This document shows positions 42,048 through 49,534 of a stretch of DNA of 64,000 nucleotides, one piece after another. How positions within the stretch are numbered: position 1 is the first letter of the stretch; every line of letters starts with the position of its first letter. Source of the DNA: Streptomyces sp. NRRL B-24484 (GTDB lineage Bacteria > Actinomycetota > Actinomycetes > Streptomycetales > Streptomycetaceae); assembly GCF_000717715.1 (NCBI RefSeq), contig NZ_JOAI01000039.1, positions 1-64,000 on the forward strand, in the 5' to 3' direction. The translations under genes were made by a program, and so were the position numbers. The notes below the pieces were generated by a model, which was not told the origin of the DNA, ran no database searches, and saw only the letters and a list, made by a program, of their open reading frames with translations.

Positions 42048-43652
42048 ATGTCTTCAGCCCACCGCCTGGCCGTGCTCGGCTGCGCCGTCATGGTCGCGTC
42101 CTCGGCCGCCGGCTGCGCCTCCGCGACCAAGGCCGTCACCGGCAAGGACTCGCCGTCCACGATCACCATGGGCACCACCAACGTGACCAGCGTGCTCGAC
42201 CCGGCCGGTGCCTACGACGCCGGTTCCTGGCTGGTGCTGAACAACACCTTCCAGTCGCTGCTGAGCTTCCCGCCCGGCGCGACCGTGCCGCAGCCGGAGG
42301 CCGCGCAGTCCTGCGGCTTCACCGGCGGTGACGCGATCACCTACGCGTGCACCCTGCGCAGCGGGCTGAAGTTCTCCAACGGCCACTCGCTGACCAGCGA
42401 GGACGTCGTCTTCTCGGTCCAGCGCATGCTGAAGATCAACGACCCGAGCGGCCCCGCCTCGCTGCTCTCCACCATCAAGTCGGTGGAGGCCAAGGGCGAC
42501 GAGAAGGTGGTCTTCCACCTCAAGGCCCCGGACGCGGTCCTCCCGGCGAAGCTCGCCTCGGCCGCCGGCTCCATCGTCGACCACCAGGTCTTCCCGGCCG
42601 ACGCGCTGCTCGCCAACGACAAGCTGGTCGGCTCCGGCCCGTACAAGATCGACTCGGTCGCCACCATCGACGGCGGCGACAACCCCGGCAAGATCACCCT
42701 CTCCGCCAACAGCGAGTACAAGGGCGACAACAAGCCGACCAGCGGCAAGTTCGCGCTGCGCTACTTCAACGCGCCCGGCGAGCTGAAGTCCGCGCTGGAG
42801 AAGGGCGAGGTCGACCTCGCCGACAACAGCCTGGAGCCCTCCGCCGGCGCCAAGATCAAGAGCGACCAGATGGCCGGCCAGGGCGACCTCAAGGTCGCCG
42901 AGGGCGAGAGCGCCGAGACCCGCTACCTGGTCCTCAACACCAAGGACGCCGTCACCGGCAACCCGGCCGTCCGCCAGGCGATCGCCCAGCTGGTCGACCG
43001 CAAGGCGCTCTCCCGCACGGTGTACGCCAACACCGTCCAGCCGCTGTACTCGCTGGTGCCGGCCGGCATCACCGGCCACAACACCTCCTTCGCGGACCGC
43101 TACGGCGACCCGAGCGTCGACAAGGCGAAGAAGATCCTCTCGAACGCCAAGGTCGCCACGCCGGTCAAGATCACCCTGACCTGGTCGCGCGCCCGGGCCG
43201 GCGCCGCCGAGATGGAGCAGATCAAGAAGGACTTGGAGAACGGCGGCGTCTTCCAGGTCGACATCAAGCAGGAGTCCGACTGGAAGAAGTACCAGGCGGG
43301 CTGGAAGGCCGGCAGCTACCAGGCGTACACCGTCGGCTGGACCCCCGACTACGCGGACCCGGACAACTTCGTCAGCCCGATCGTGGTCGACGGCGGCGCC
43401 TTCCACAACGGCTGGGACGACCCGCGGATCAGCGGCAAGCTGGTGCCCGCCAGCATCAAGCTGACCGACCGCTCCGCCGGCGGCGCCTACGGCCAGATCC
43501 AGAACATCGTCGCCGAGGGCGTCCCGGTGATCCCGCTGTTCCAGGCCAAGTCGTTCTACGCCTCGCGCAACGACATCACCGGCGTCGACGGCACCGTCGA
43601 CACCACCGGGATCTTCCGCTTCTGGGAGATCGGCCGCAACGGCACCAAGTGA
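42048..43652 (+). CDS. peptide/solute-binding lipoprotein of an ABC transporter (family 5)
   Basis: A 534-residue extracellular solute-binding protein of family 5, which binds peptides, nickel or similar solutes. The lipobox SSAAGC lies near residue 23. LRSGLKFSNGHSLTSEDVVFSVQRML is the family signature and VGWTPDYADPDNFVSPI forms part of the cleft. No permease or ATPase gene is adjacent, so it is an orphan binding protein in this window. GAAGGA lies eleven bases before the ATG, a long spacing. A strong hairpin follows the stop. Confidence 0.88.
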   Translation: MSSAHRLAVLGCAVMVASSAAGCASATKAVTGKDSPSTITMGTTNVTSVLDPAGAYDAGSWLVLNNTFQSLLSFPPGATVPQPEAAQSCGFTGGDAITYACTLRSGLKFSNGHSLTSEDVVFSVQRMLKINDPSGPASLLSTIKSVEAKGDEKVVFHLKAPDAVLPAKLASAAGSIVDHQVFPADALLANDKLVGSGPYKIDSVATIDGGDNPGKITLSANSEYKGDNKPTSGKFALRYFNAPGELKSALEKGEVDLADNSLEPSAGAKIKSDQMAGQGDLKVAEGESAETRYLVLNTKDAVTGNPAVRQAIAQLVDRKALSRTVYANTVQPLYSLVPAGITGHNTSFADRYGDPSVDKAKKILSNAKVATPVKITLTWSRARAGAAEMEQIKKDLENGGVFQVDIKQESDWKKYQAGWKAGSYQAYTVGWTPDYADPDNFVSPIVVDGGAFHNGWDDPRISGKLVPASIKLTDRSAGGAYGQIQNIVAEGVPVIPLFQAKSFYASRNDITGVDGTVDTTGIFRFWEIGRNGTK

Positions 43653-43654
43653 CC

Positions 43655-43706
43655 GTACGGCGACGGCCCGCCCCTCCGCAGCGGAGGAGGCGGGCCGTCG
43701 CCGTAC
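43655..43706. terminator. bidirectional hairpin
   Basis: An 18-bp outer stem (43655-43672 and 43689-43706) encloses a further small inverted repeat, between the binding-protein gene and the convergent response-regulator gene. Confidence 0.8.
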
Positions 43707-43716
43707 CCGGGCCGGA

Positions 43717-44388
43717 TCACATCGAGCCGGGGCGCACCAGACCCGACTCGTACGCGTACACCGCGGCCTGCACCCGGTCGCGCAGCTGCAGCTTCGTCAG
43801 CACGTGCCCGACGTGCGTCTTCACCGTCGTCTCGCTGACGAACAGCTCGGCGGCGATCTCCGCGTTCGACAGGCCACGGGCGACCAGCCGCAGCACCTCC
43901 ACCTCGCGCTCGGTCAGCGCGCCCAGCGCCTGCGGCGGCGCCTCCTCGCCGGAGGGCAGCTTGGTGGCGTACATGTCCAGCAGCCGCCGGGTCACCGACG
44001 GCGCCAGCATCGCCGCACCGTCCGCCACCACCCGGATCGCCTGCACCAGCTCCTCGGCCGGCACGTCCTTCAGCAGGAAGCCGCTGGCCCCCGCCCGGAG
44101 CGCCTCGACCACGTACTCGTCCAGGTCGAAGGTGGTCAGCACCAGCACCTTCGCCGGGCCGTCCCGACCCGGGCCGGAGATCCGCCGGGTCGCCTCCACC
44201 CCGTCCATCCGCGGCATCCGGATGTCCATCAGGACCACGTCCGGCTGCAGCGCCCGGACCTGCTCCAGCGCCTGCTGGCCGTCCCCGGCCTCCCCGACCA
44301 CCACCAGGTCGGACTCGGCCTCCAGGATCATCCGGAAGCCGGTGCGCAGCAGTGGCTGGTCGTCGACCAGCAGCACTCGGATCGTCAC
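43717..44388 (-). CDS. NarL/LuxR family response regulator
   Basis: A 223-residue two-component response regulator. The receiver domain (1 to about 120) has the acidic pair in VLLVDDQPLL, the phosphorylation Asp in VVLMDIRMPRMDG and the Lys in GFLLKDVP. The C-terminal LuxR helix-turn-helix reads LTEREVEVLRLVARGLSNAEIAAELFVSETTVKTHV. No histidine kinase gene is adjacent. The GTG start directly follows the stop of the upstream nuclease gene (TAG then GTG), so translation is coupled to it. Confidence 0.92.
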   Translation of the reverse strand: MTIRVLLVDDQPLLRTGFRMILEAESDLVVVGEAGDGQQALEQVRALQPDVVLMDIRMPRMDGVEATRRISGPGRDGPAKVLVLTTFDLDEYVVEALRAGASGFLLKDVPAEELVQAIRVVADGAAMLAPSVTRRLLDMYATKLPSGEEAPPQALGALTEREVEVLRLVARGLSNAEIAAELFVSETTVKTHVGHVLTKLQLRDRVQAAVYAYESGLVRPGSM

Positions 44389-45297
44389 CTACGACTCCTT
44401 GCTCACCATGAGATCCCCCGTGGGATCGTCGTCGGTCGTTCTCTGCGCCGGCACCGGCACCGGCAGCGGGTACGGCGGGGGAGTGCCCCCGAACTCCGGG
44501 CACCGGGCCTTGTGGTCGCACCAGTCGCACAGCCGGTTGCGGGTGGCCGGGAACTCGCCCGTCTCCACCGCCCGCGAGATCGTCTCCCACAGCGCCCGGA
44601 GCTTGCGCTCCACCGCCAGCAGGTCCGCCTCGTCCGGGTCGTACGTGACCACGTCCCCGCCGCCGCCCAGGTACACCAGCTGCAGCCGCCGGGGGACGAC
44701 GCCCTTCCAGCGCCACACCACCAGGGCGTAGAACTTCATCTGGAACATCGCCTTGCCCTCGAAGTCCCGCGAGGGCGCCCGGCCGGTCTTGTAGTCGACC
44801 AGCCGCACCTCGCCGGTCGGCGCGACGTCCACCCGGTCGATGTAGCCGCGCAGCAGCACGCCCGGCTCCAGCGGGGTCTCCACGTACAGCTCGCGCTCCA
44901 CCGGGTGCAGCCGGGTCGGGTCCTCCAGGCCGAACCAGCGGTCCACCAGCTTCTCCGCGTCGCCCAGCCAGCCCGCCAGCGCCGAGCCGTCCTCGTCGCC
45001 CGGGAACAGCTGCGCCAGCTCCGGCCGCTCGCCCAGCAGCCGCTCCCACTGCGGGCGCAGCAGCGAGCGCGCCAGCTCCGCCGTCCGGTCGCCCGGCGGG
45101 TGGTCGAACAGCCGCTCCAGCACCGCGTGCACCACCGTGCCGCGGGTCGCGGCCGCGCTCGGCGGCTCCGGCAGCCGGTCGATCACCCGCAGCCGGTACA
45201 GCAGCGGGCAGGTCATGAAGTCGCCGGCGCGCGACGGCGACAGCCCCGTCGGTGCGGCGGCCGGCCGGGCCGGCGGCTCGGTGTCGGTCTGGTGCAT
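44389..45297 (-). CDS. RecB family exonuclease with Fe-S cluster (PD-(D/E)XK)
   Basis: A 302-residue Cas4/RecB-like nuclease. It starts with LSPSRAGDFMTCPLLYRLR, has the His motif in RGTVVHAVLERL, the metal-binding core GYIDRVDV and VRLVDYKTGRAPS, a Gln motif MFQMKFYAL and a C-terminal CDWCDHKARC. The Cys after FMT together with C-x2-C-x5-C forms a probable 4Fe-4S staple as in AddB. It probably degrades or processes DNA ends. TAGGGT lies seven bases before the ATG on this strand, so the mRNA seems leaderless. The response-regulator gene follows without a gap. Confidence 0.88.
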   Translation of the reverse strand: MHQTDTEPPARPAAAPTGLSPSRAGDFMTCPLLYRLRVIDRLPEPPSAAATRGTVVHAVLERLFDHPPGDRTAELARSLLRPQWERLLGERPELAQLFPGDEDGSALAGWLGDAEKLVDRWFGLEDPTRLHPVERELYVETPLEPGVLLRGYIDRVDVAPTGEVRLVDYKTGRAPSRDFEGKAMFQMKFYALVVWRWKGVVPRRLQLVYLGGGGDVVTYDPDEADLLAVERKLRALWETISRAVETGEFPATRNRLCDWCDHKARCPEFGGTPPPYPLPVPVPAQRTTDDDPTGDLMVSKES

Positions 45298-45459
45298 GCC
45301 CCCGACCCTATTGCCCTTCGCTCACATCCCGCTGCCGCCCGGCTGACACCGCACCGCTGGAGGCGCCCCATCCGGGGTATCACCGAGGTACGGGCAGCAC
45401 CGGACGGGCGCCGCGGGCGCGGCGCGAGGGGCGCGCGCGGCATCCGGACGGAGATCACG

Positions 45460-45465
45460 TAGCGT
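45460..45465 (+). promoter_or_regulatory. -10 element of the M50 protease gene
   Basis: TAGCGT; a start about seven bases later would give a leader of roughly 80 nt containing three tandem 9-bp CCGCGGCAG repeats (45483-45509). Confidence 0.4.
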
Positions 45466-45482
45466 GGGCGCGACGGTGCGGG

Positions 45483-45509
45483 CCGCGGCAGCCGCGGCAG
45501 CCGCGGCAG
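45483..45509. repeat. 9-bp tandem repeat, three copies
   Basis: CCGCGGCAG three times head to tail in the leader of the M50 protease gene. If an upstream GTG at 45464 were used, it would encode an Ala-rich tract. Confidence 0.7.
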
Positions 45510-45550
45510 CGCGGCGGGCCGGCGGGGACGACGAGAGCGAAGGGGACGCG

Positions 45551-46750
45551 GTGAGCGACACCAGGGGGCAGCGGACCTCCGACCAGCCGTCGGCGGGCCG
45601 GCCCGAGCGGCCGGAACCGCGGGGCGGCATCCTGATGGGCCGGCCCTTCGGCGTCCCGGTGTACGTCACGCCCTCCTGGTTCGTCATCGCCGCCCTGATC
45701 ACCTGGGTCTTCGGCGGCCGCCTCTCCGAGGTGCTGCCCGAGCTCGGTGCCACCCGCTACCTGGTCTCCTTCTCCTTCGCGGTCGCCTTCTACGCCTCCG
45801 TGCTGGTGCACGAACTCGCGCACACCGTGGTCGCGCTCCGCTACCGGCTCTCGGTGCGGCGCATCCAGCTGCAGTTCTTCGGCGGCGTCTCGGAGATCGA
45901 GAAGGAGGCCGAGACACCGGCCCGCGAGTTCTGGCTGGCCTTCGTCGGCCCGCTGCTCTCGCTCGTCCTCGGCGGCGTCTTCTACGTCGCGCTCACCGCC
46001 GTCGACACCGACACCGTGCCCGGCGTCCTGCTCGCCGGCCTGATGGTCAGCAACCTCGTCGTCGCCGCCTTCAACCTGCTGCCCGGGCTGCCGCTCGACG
46101 GCGGCCGGATGCTGCGCGCCGTCGTCTGGGGCATCACCGGACGGCCGATGGCCGGCACCGTCGCCGCCGCCTGGGTCGGCCGCGGGCTCGCCCTGCTCGT
46201 CCTCTTCGGCCTCCCGTTGTACAGCGCCTCCCGCGACCCCCAGCAGTCCACCACCGACAGCCTGATCGACGGCGTCCTCGCCGCCGTCCTCGCCGTGATC
46301 ATCTGGAACGGGGCGAGCGGAGCCGTCCGCAACGCCCGGCTCCGGGAGGCCCTGCCCCGGCTCGCCCTGCGGGACCTCGCCCGACGCTTCGTCGAGGTCC
46401 CCGCCGACACCCCGCTCGGCGAGGCGCTGCGGCGGGCCCGCGAGGCGCAGGCCGGTGCGATCGTCGTGGTCGACGGCCGGGGCGAGGCCACCGCGCTGGT
46501 CACCGAGGCCGCCGTCGGCAAGGTGCCCGAGCACCGCCGCCCCTGGGTCGCGGTCGGTGCGCTCGCCCGCGGCATCGAACCCGGCATGCGGCTCGACCTG
46601 GACCTCACGGGCGAGCAGCTGCTCACCGCCATGCGGAGCGTCCCCGCCACCGAGTACCTGGTCGTCCGCCCCGACGGCACCCCGTACGGCGTGCTGGCCC
46701 TCGCCGACCTCGAACGCAGACTCGCCCGCGAGGTCGGCGGCCGGGTGTGA
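45551..46750 (+). CDS. site-2 protease family membrane protease (M50) with CBS domains
   Basis: A 399-residue intramembrane zinc protease. About six transmembrane helices span residues 45-270; the zinc motif is VHELAHT and the third ligand lies in NLLPGLPLDGGRML. The cytoplasmic C-terminal half (about 290-399) is a CBS-domain pair that may sense a nucleotide. Relatives cleave membrane-bound anti-sigma factors or other single-span proteins. The GTG at 45551 has AAGGGGA upstream; an in-frame GTG at 45464 would add a low-complexity Ala stretch and is rejected. Divergent from the nuclease gene; trmI follows after 317 bases. Confidence 0.88.
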   Translation: MSDTRGQRTSDQPSAGRPERPEPRGGILMGRPFGVPVYVTPSWFVIAALITWVFGGRLSEVLPELGATRYLVSFSFAVAFYASVLVHELAHTVVALRYRLSVRRIQLQFFGGVSEIEKEAETPAREFWLAFVGPLLSLVLGGVFYVALTAVDTDTVPGVLLAGLMVSNLVVAAFNLLPGLPLDGGRMLRAVVWGITGRPMAGTVAAAWVGRGLALLVLFGLPLYSASRDPQQSTTDSLIDGVLAAVLAVIIWNGASGAVRNARLREALPRLALRDLARRFVEVPADTPLGEALRRAREAQAGAIVVVDGRGEATALVTEAAVGKVPEHRRPWVAVGALARGIEPGMRLDLDLTGEQLLTAMRSVPATEYLVVRPDGTPYGVLALADLERRLAREVGGRV

Positions 46751-47067
46751 GCCACGAGCGGCACGGGGCCTCCTACGGTTCGGGGCCGGCCCGGACAGCG
46801 GCGGCGGTCCGCAGGGGGCAAGCCGATAGGGGCGCGGGGAACTGCGCAAGTCGGATGCCGGTCACCGAATGGATCAGGGCCCGGCCCGAATCGCAGTGAC
46901 ACCCGACCCCGGACTGCGCAGTTCTCCCCGGCCTTCGGCCGGGAGGTGCCCCCACGCGCCCCTGCTGGGTTGGCCTTGACGGCTCCGCACCGGGTGGGGG
47001 TCGTTCCTTCACCGGCCGGCACCCCGGCTGGTCGGGGGAGGTCCGGCGTTCCCTTAGGATTGTCGGC
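46751..47067. other. intergenic region holding a dispersed repeat
   Basis: 317 bases between the M50 protease and trmI genes. It contains the repeat-like element described at 46828-46963 and a TAGGAT -10 hexamer (47055-47060) seven bases before the trmI ATG. Confidence 0.6.
46828..46963. repeat. Streptomyces dispersed repeat (REP-like), inverted pair
   Basis: AGGGGCGCGGGGAACTGCGCA (46828-46848, quoted core GGGGCGCGGGGAACTGCGC) is a short sequence I know as widely dispersed in Streptomyces genomes. An inverted version starts at 46915 (TGCGCAGTTCTCCCC) and ends with CGCGCCCCT (46955-46963), interrupted by a hairpin CCCGGCC-TTC-GGCCGGG (46927-46943). Confidence 0.6.
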
Positions 47068-48030
47068 ATGTCCGAACCGACCGGTGCCACCCGCCGACGC
47101 GGGCCCTTCCAGGTCGGGGACCAGGTCCAGCTGACCGACCCCAAGGGCCGCCACTACACGTTCACGCTCCAGGCCGGGAACCAGTTCCACACCCACAAGG
47201 GTGCGTTCCCGCACGACGAGCTGATCGGGGCCCCCGAGGGCACGGTCGTACGCACGACGGGCAACGTCCCGTACCTCGCGCTGCGCCCCCTGCTCCCCGA
47301 CTACGTCCTGTCCATGCCCCGCGGTGCGGCGGTGATCTACCCCAAGGACGCGGGTCAGATCCTGGCGATGGCCGACATCTTCGCCGGCGCCCGCGTCGTC
47401 GAGGCCGGCGTCGGCTCCGGCGCGCTCTCCACGTACCTGCTGCGCGCGGTCGGCGACACCGGCATGCTCGCCTCGTACGAGCGCCGCGAGGACTTCGCCG
47501 AGATCGCCCGCGGCAACGTGGAGCGCTACTTCGGCGGCCCGCACCCGGCGTGGAAGCTCACCGTCGGCGACCTCCAGGACAACCTGGTCGAGACCGACGT
47601 CGACCGCGTCATCCTGGACATGCTCGCCCCCTGGGAGTGCCTGGACGTCGCCTCCAAGGCGCTCGTCCCCGGCGGCCTCATCTGCTGCTACGTGGCCACC
47701 ACCACGCAGATGTCGAAGACCGTCGAGGCGCTGCGCGACCACGGCACCTTCACCGAGCCGCAGGCCTGGGAGACCATGGTCCGCACCTGGCACCTGGAGG
47801 GCCTGGCCGTCCGTCCGGACCACCGGATGATCGGCCACACCGGCTTCCTGCTCACCGCCCGGCGCCTCGCCGACGGCGTCGAGCCGCCGCTGCGCCGCCG
47901 CCGTCCGGCCAAGGGCGCCTACGGCGAGGACTACGACAACGGCACCCCGGAGCCCTCGCTCGCCGAGCGGGCCGCGGCCCGCCGGGCCTCCCGCGAGTCG
48001 GCCGCCGCCGAGGGCGTCGACCTGCCCTGA
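47068..48030 (+). CDS. trmI: tRNA (adenine58-N1)-methyltransferase
   Basis: A 320-residue TrmI, which methylates A58 in the T-loop of tRNA with AdoMet and acts as a tetramer. The N-terminal beta domain (1 to about 80) precedes the Rossmann domain with the AdoMet loop VVEAGVGSGALSTYL and the catalytic Asp region VDRVILDMLAPWE. It resembles Rv2118c of M. tuberculosis. A C-terminal basic, disordered extension follows (PLRRRRPAKG to VDLP). The ATG has no clear ribosome-binding site but stands seven bases after TAGGAT, so the mRNA is probably leaderless. Confidence 0.92.
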   Translation: MSEPTGATRRRGPFQVGDQVQLTDPKGRHYTFTLQAGNQFHTHKGAFPHDELIGAPEGTVVRTTGNVPYLALRPLLPDYVLSMPRGAAVIYPKDAGQILAMADIFAGARVVEAGVGSGALSTYLLRAVGDTGMLASYERREDFAEIARGNVERYFGGPHPAWKLTVGDLQDNLVETDVDRVILDMLAPWECLDVASKALVPGGLICCYVATTTQMSKTVEALRDHGTFTEPQAWETMVRTWHLEGLAVRPDHRMIGHTGFLLTARRLADGVEPPLRRRRPAKGAYGEDYDNGTPEPSLAERAAARRASRESAAAEGVDLP

Positions 48031-48050
48031 CACCGTGCCCGACCACCCGC

Positions 48051-48096
48051 CGAGGGGCGGCGCGACGGAGGAGATCCTCCGGCGTGCCGCCCCTCG
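48051..48096 (+). terminator. hairpin after trmI
   Basis: 11-bp outer stem (48051-48061 and 48086-48096) with a nested stem in the loop, about 20 bases after the stop codon. Confidence 0.7.
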
Positions 48097-48335
48097 CGGC
48101 GTTCCGCGGCGGCCCCGCCGACGAGCCCGCCGCCCGGTGTCCCGCAGCGGCCGATCATGTGGCAGGATGCTCGCTCACGACACCCCCTTCTTCGCGCCAC
48201 GGCGCAGCGACCGGGGGAGAGGTCTGCCCGGCGGGCGCGGCGAGGTGGGGGGACACCCCTCGCGGGGACGGCGGGCACCCGGGCCCGGGGGAGCCCTGAC
48301 AGCGAGCACCAGCAGCGGCCGAGGCGGAGCAGACC
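48097..48335. other. intergenic region after the trmI terminator
   Basis: About 240 bases (305 counting the terminator region from 48031) without a supported gene before the gene at 48336. No clear promoter or structure was identified. Confidence 0.4.
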
Positions 48336-48923
48336 ATGACCACGAGCGGCACGACCACCGGCGGACCGAAGGCACCGGGGCACGCGCGCAGCGGGCTGAA
48401 GCACTGGGCACTGGTCGCCGCCGGATGCGGCGCGGTGGTGGCCGGGGCGCTCGCGGCCGACCCGGCGCAGGGCACCCCCACCCCCGTGCGGTCCACCGCG
48501 GAGCCGGTGCCGACGGCCGCCGCACCCGACCCGGGGAAGGCCGAACTTCCCCTTGACTGCGGGCCGGTCGGCGTGTCCGTGGCACTGCGGGCCAGTGCGA
48601 CCGTGGACGGAGTGCCGAGCACGGTCGTGGCCGCCCACTGCGCCGCCGGCAACGGCACCCCGCCGGACGGGGTCTACCTGCTCACCAACGGCCCGGACGG
48701 CCGCCCGCAGGTCACCGGGACGCTGCTCGACCCGGTGAAGGACGGCCTCACCGTCACCGCGCTCACGATCCGCAGCGACGGCGCGATCCGCGGCCACGCC
48801 CAGGGCTGGTCCTCCGACGACGTGCCGCGCTGCTGCCCGGACCGGGCGGTGGACCTCAGCTGGACGCGGCAGGGCGAGAGCTGGGTGCGGGCACAGAGTG
48901 CCGTGCCGGCCGGACAGGTCTGA
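48336..48923 (+). CDS. hypothetical membrane-anchored secreted protein
   Basis: A 195-residue protein with a charged N-terminus, one hydrophobic segment (about residues 24-42) and an extracellular part of about 150 residues. Four Cys residues in the mature part (LDCGPVG, AHCAAG, PRCCPD) could form disulfides. The linker is Pro/Thr/Ala-rich. I recognise no family; similar genes between trmI and the ferredoxin gene occur in other streptomycetes as far as I recall. No clear ribosome-binding site precedes the ATG at 48336. Confidence 0.65.
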   Translation: MTTSGTTTGGPKAPGHARSGLKHWALVAAGCGAVVAGALAADPAQGTPTPVRSTAEPVPTAAAPDPGKAELPLDCGPVGVSVALRASATVDGVPSTVVAAHCAAGNGTPPDGVYLLTNGPDGRPQVTGTLLDPVKDGLTVTALTIRSDGAIRGHAQGWSSDDVPRCCPDRAVDLSWTRQGESWVRAQSAVPAGQV

Positions 48924-49001
48924 CCTGGGCCCGCCGGAGCCGGCGGAGCTGACGGACCGTCCTGCGGGGGCCGGGCTGAGCGGGGCTCAGCCCGGCCGGG
49001 C

Positions 49002-49289
49002 TCACTCGGCGTCGGGGCCGTACACCTCGACCCGGTCGCGCACCCGGCGCACGTGGATGCAGTCACCGGGGCATTCCTTGGCCGAGTCCACCACGTCCTG
49101 AAGCAGGGTCAGCGGGACGGGCACCGTGTCGCCCGGCTGCTGGCGCAGCTCGTCGTCCTCGTCCTTCACGTAGGCGAGGCCGTCGATGTCCAGCTCGAAG
49201 ACCTCCGGCGCGTACTGCGCGCAGATGCCGTCGCCCGTGCACAGATCCTGGTCGATCCAGACTTCGAGCTCTTCGCCGGTCGCCGACAT
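49002..49289 (-). CDS. ferredoxin (3Fe-4S/4Fe-4S type)
   Basis: A 95-residue ferredoxin. The cluster ligands are in DLCTGDGICAQYAPEVFELD and ECPGDCIHVRR, a single-cluster pattern typical of actinobacterial ferredoxins that donate electrons to cytochromes P450 or other oxidases. The gene is divergent from the proteasomal ATPase gene, a position conserved in streptomycetes. ATG 49289 is preceded closely by AGGGGA; the in-frame GTG 49310 and ATG 49334 would lengthen the unconserved N-terminus. Partner enzyme unknown. Confidence 0.85.
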   Translation of the reverse strand: MSATGEELEVWIDQDLCTGDGICAQYAPEVFELDIDGLAYVKDEDDELRQQPGDTVPVPLTLLQDVVDSAKECPGDCIHVRRVRDRVEVYGPDAE

Positions 49290-49465
49290 GTCCCCTGCCG
49301 TTTCTGTCACGGAACGCCCCGCTTTGCGCGGCATTTCCACTCGCACTCCAGAGCCGACCTTACCCCCGCCCTGCTTTGAACCGTTGAGCGGTGGGCACAT
49401 CCACTACCAGAGGGGACGCAACGCAAGGGCGAAGATCGGACACGCCCGATCCATCTTTCTGATCT

Positions 49466-49498
49466 AGGGGTTTACAGACCCCTGGCTGCAGGTAGGTT
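49466..49498 (+). promoter_or_regulatory. arc promoter with overlapping inverted repeat
   Basis: TTTACA (49471-49476), 16 bases, TAGGTT (49493-49498) form a good vegetative promoter for the proteasome ATPase gene. AGGGGT-N6-ACCCCT (49466-49483) is a perfect inverted repeat that covers the -35, as expected of a repressor or activator site. Confidence 0.5.
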
Positions 49499-49534
49499 TG
49501 GGTCGTCCAGCTCCCCCAGGAGGAGGTGAGGACC

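Noticed and set aside
45464..45550. Extended Ala-rich N-terminus for the M50 protease from GTG 45464
   Set aside because: The GTG overlaps the predicted -10 hexamer, the tract comes from a 9-bp tandem repeat, and GTG 45551 has a good ribosome-binding site.
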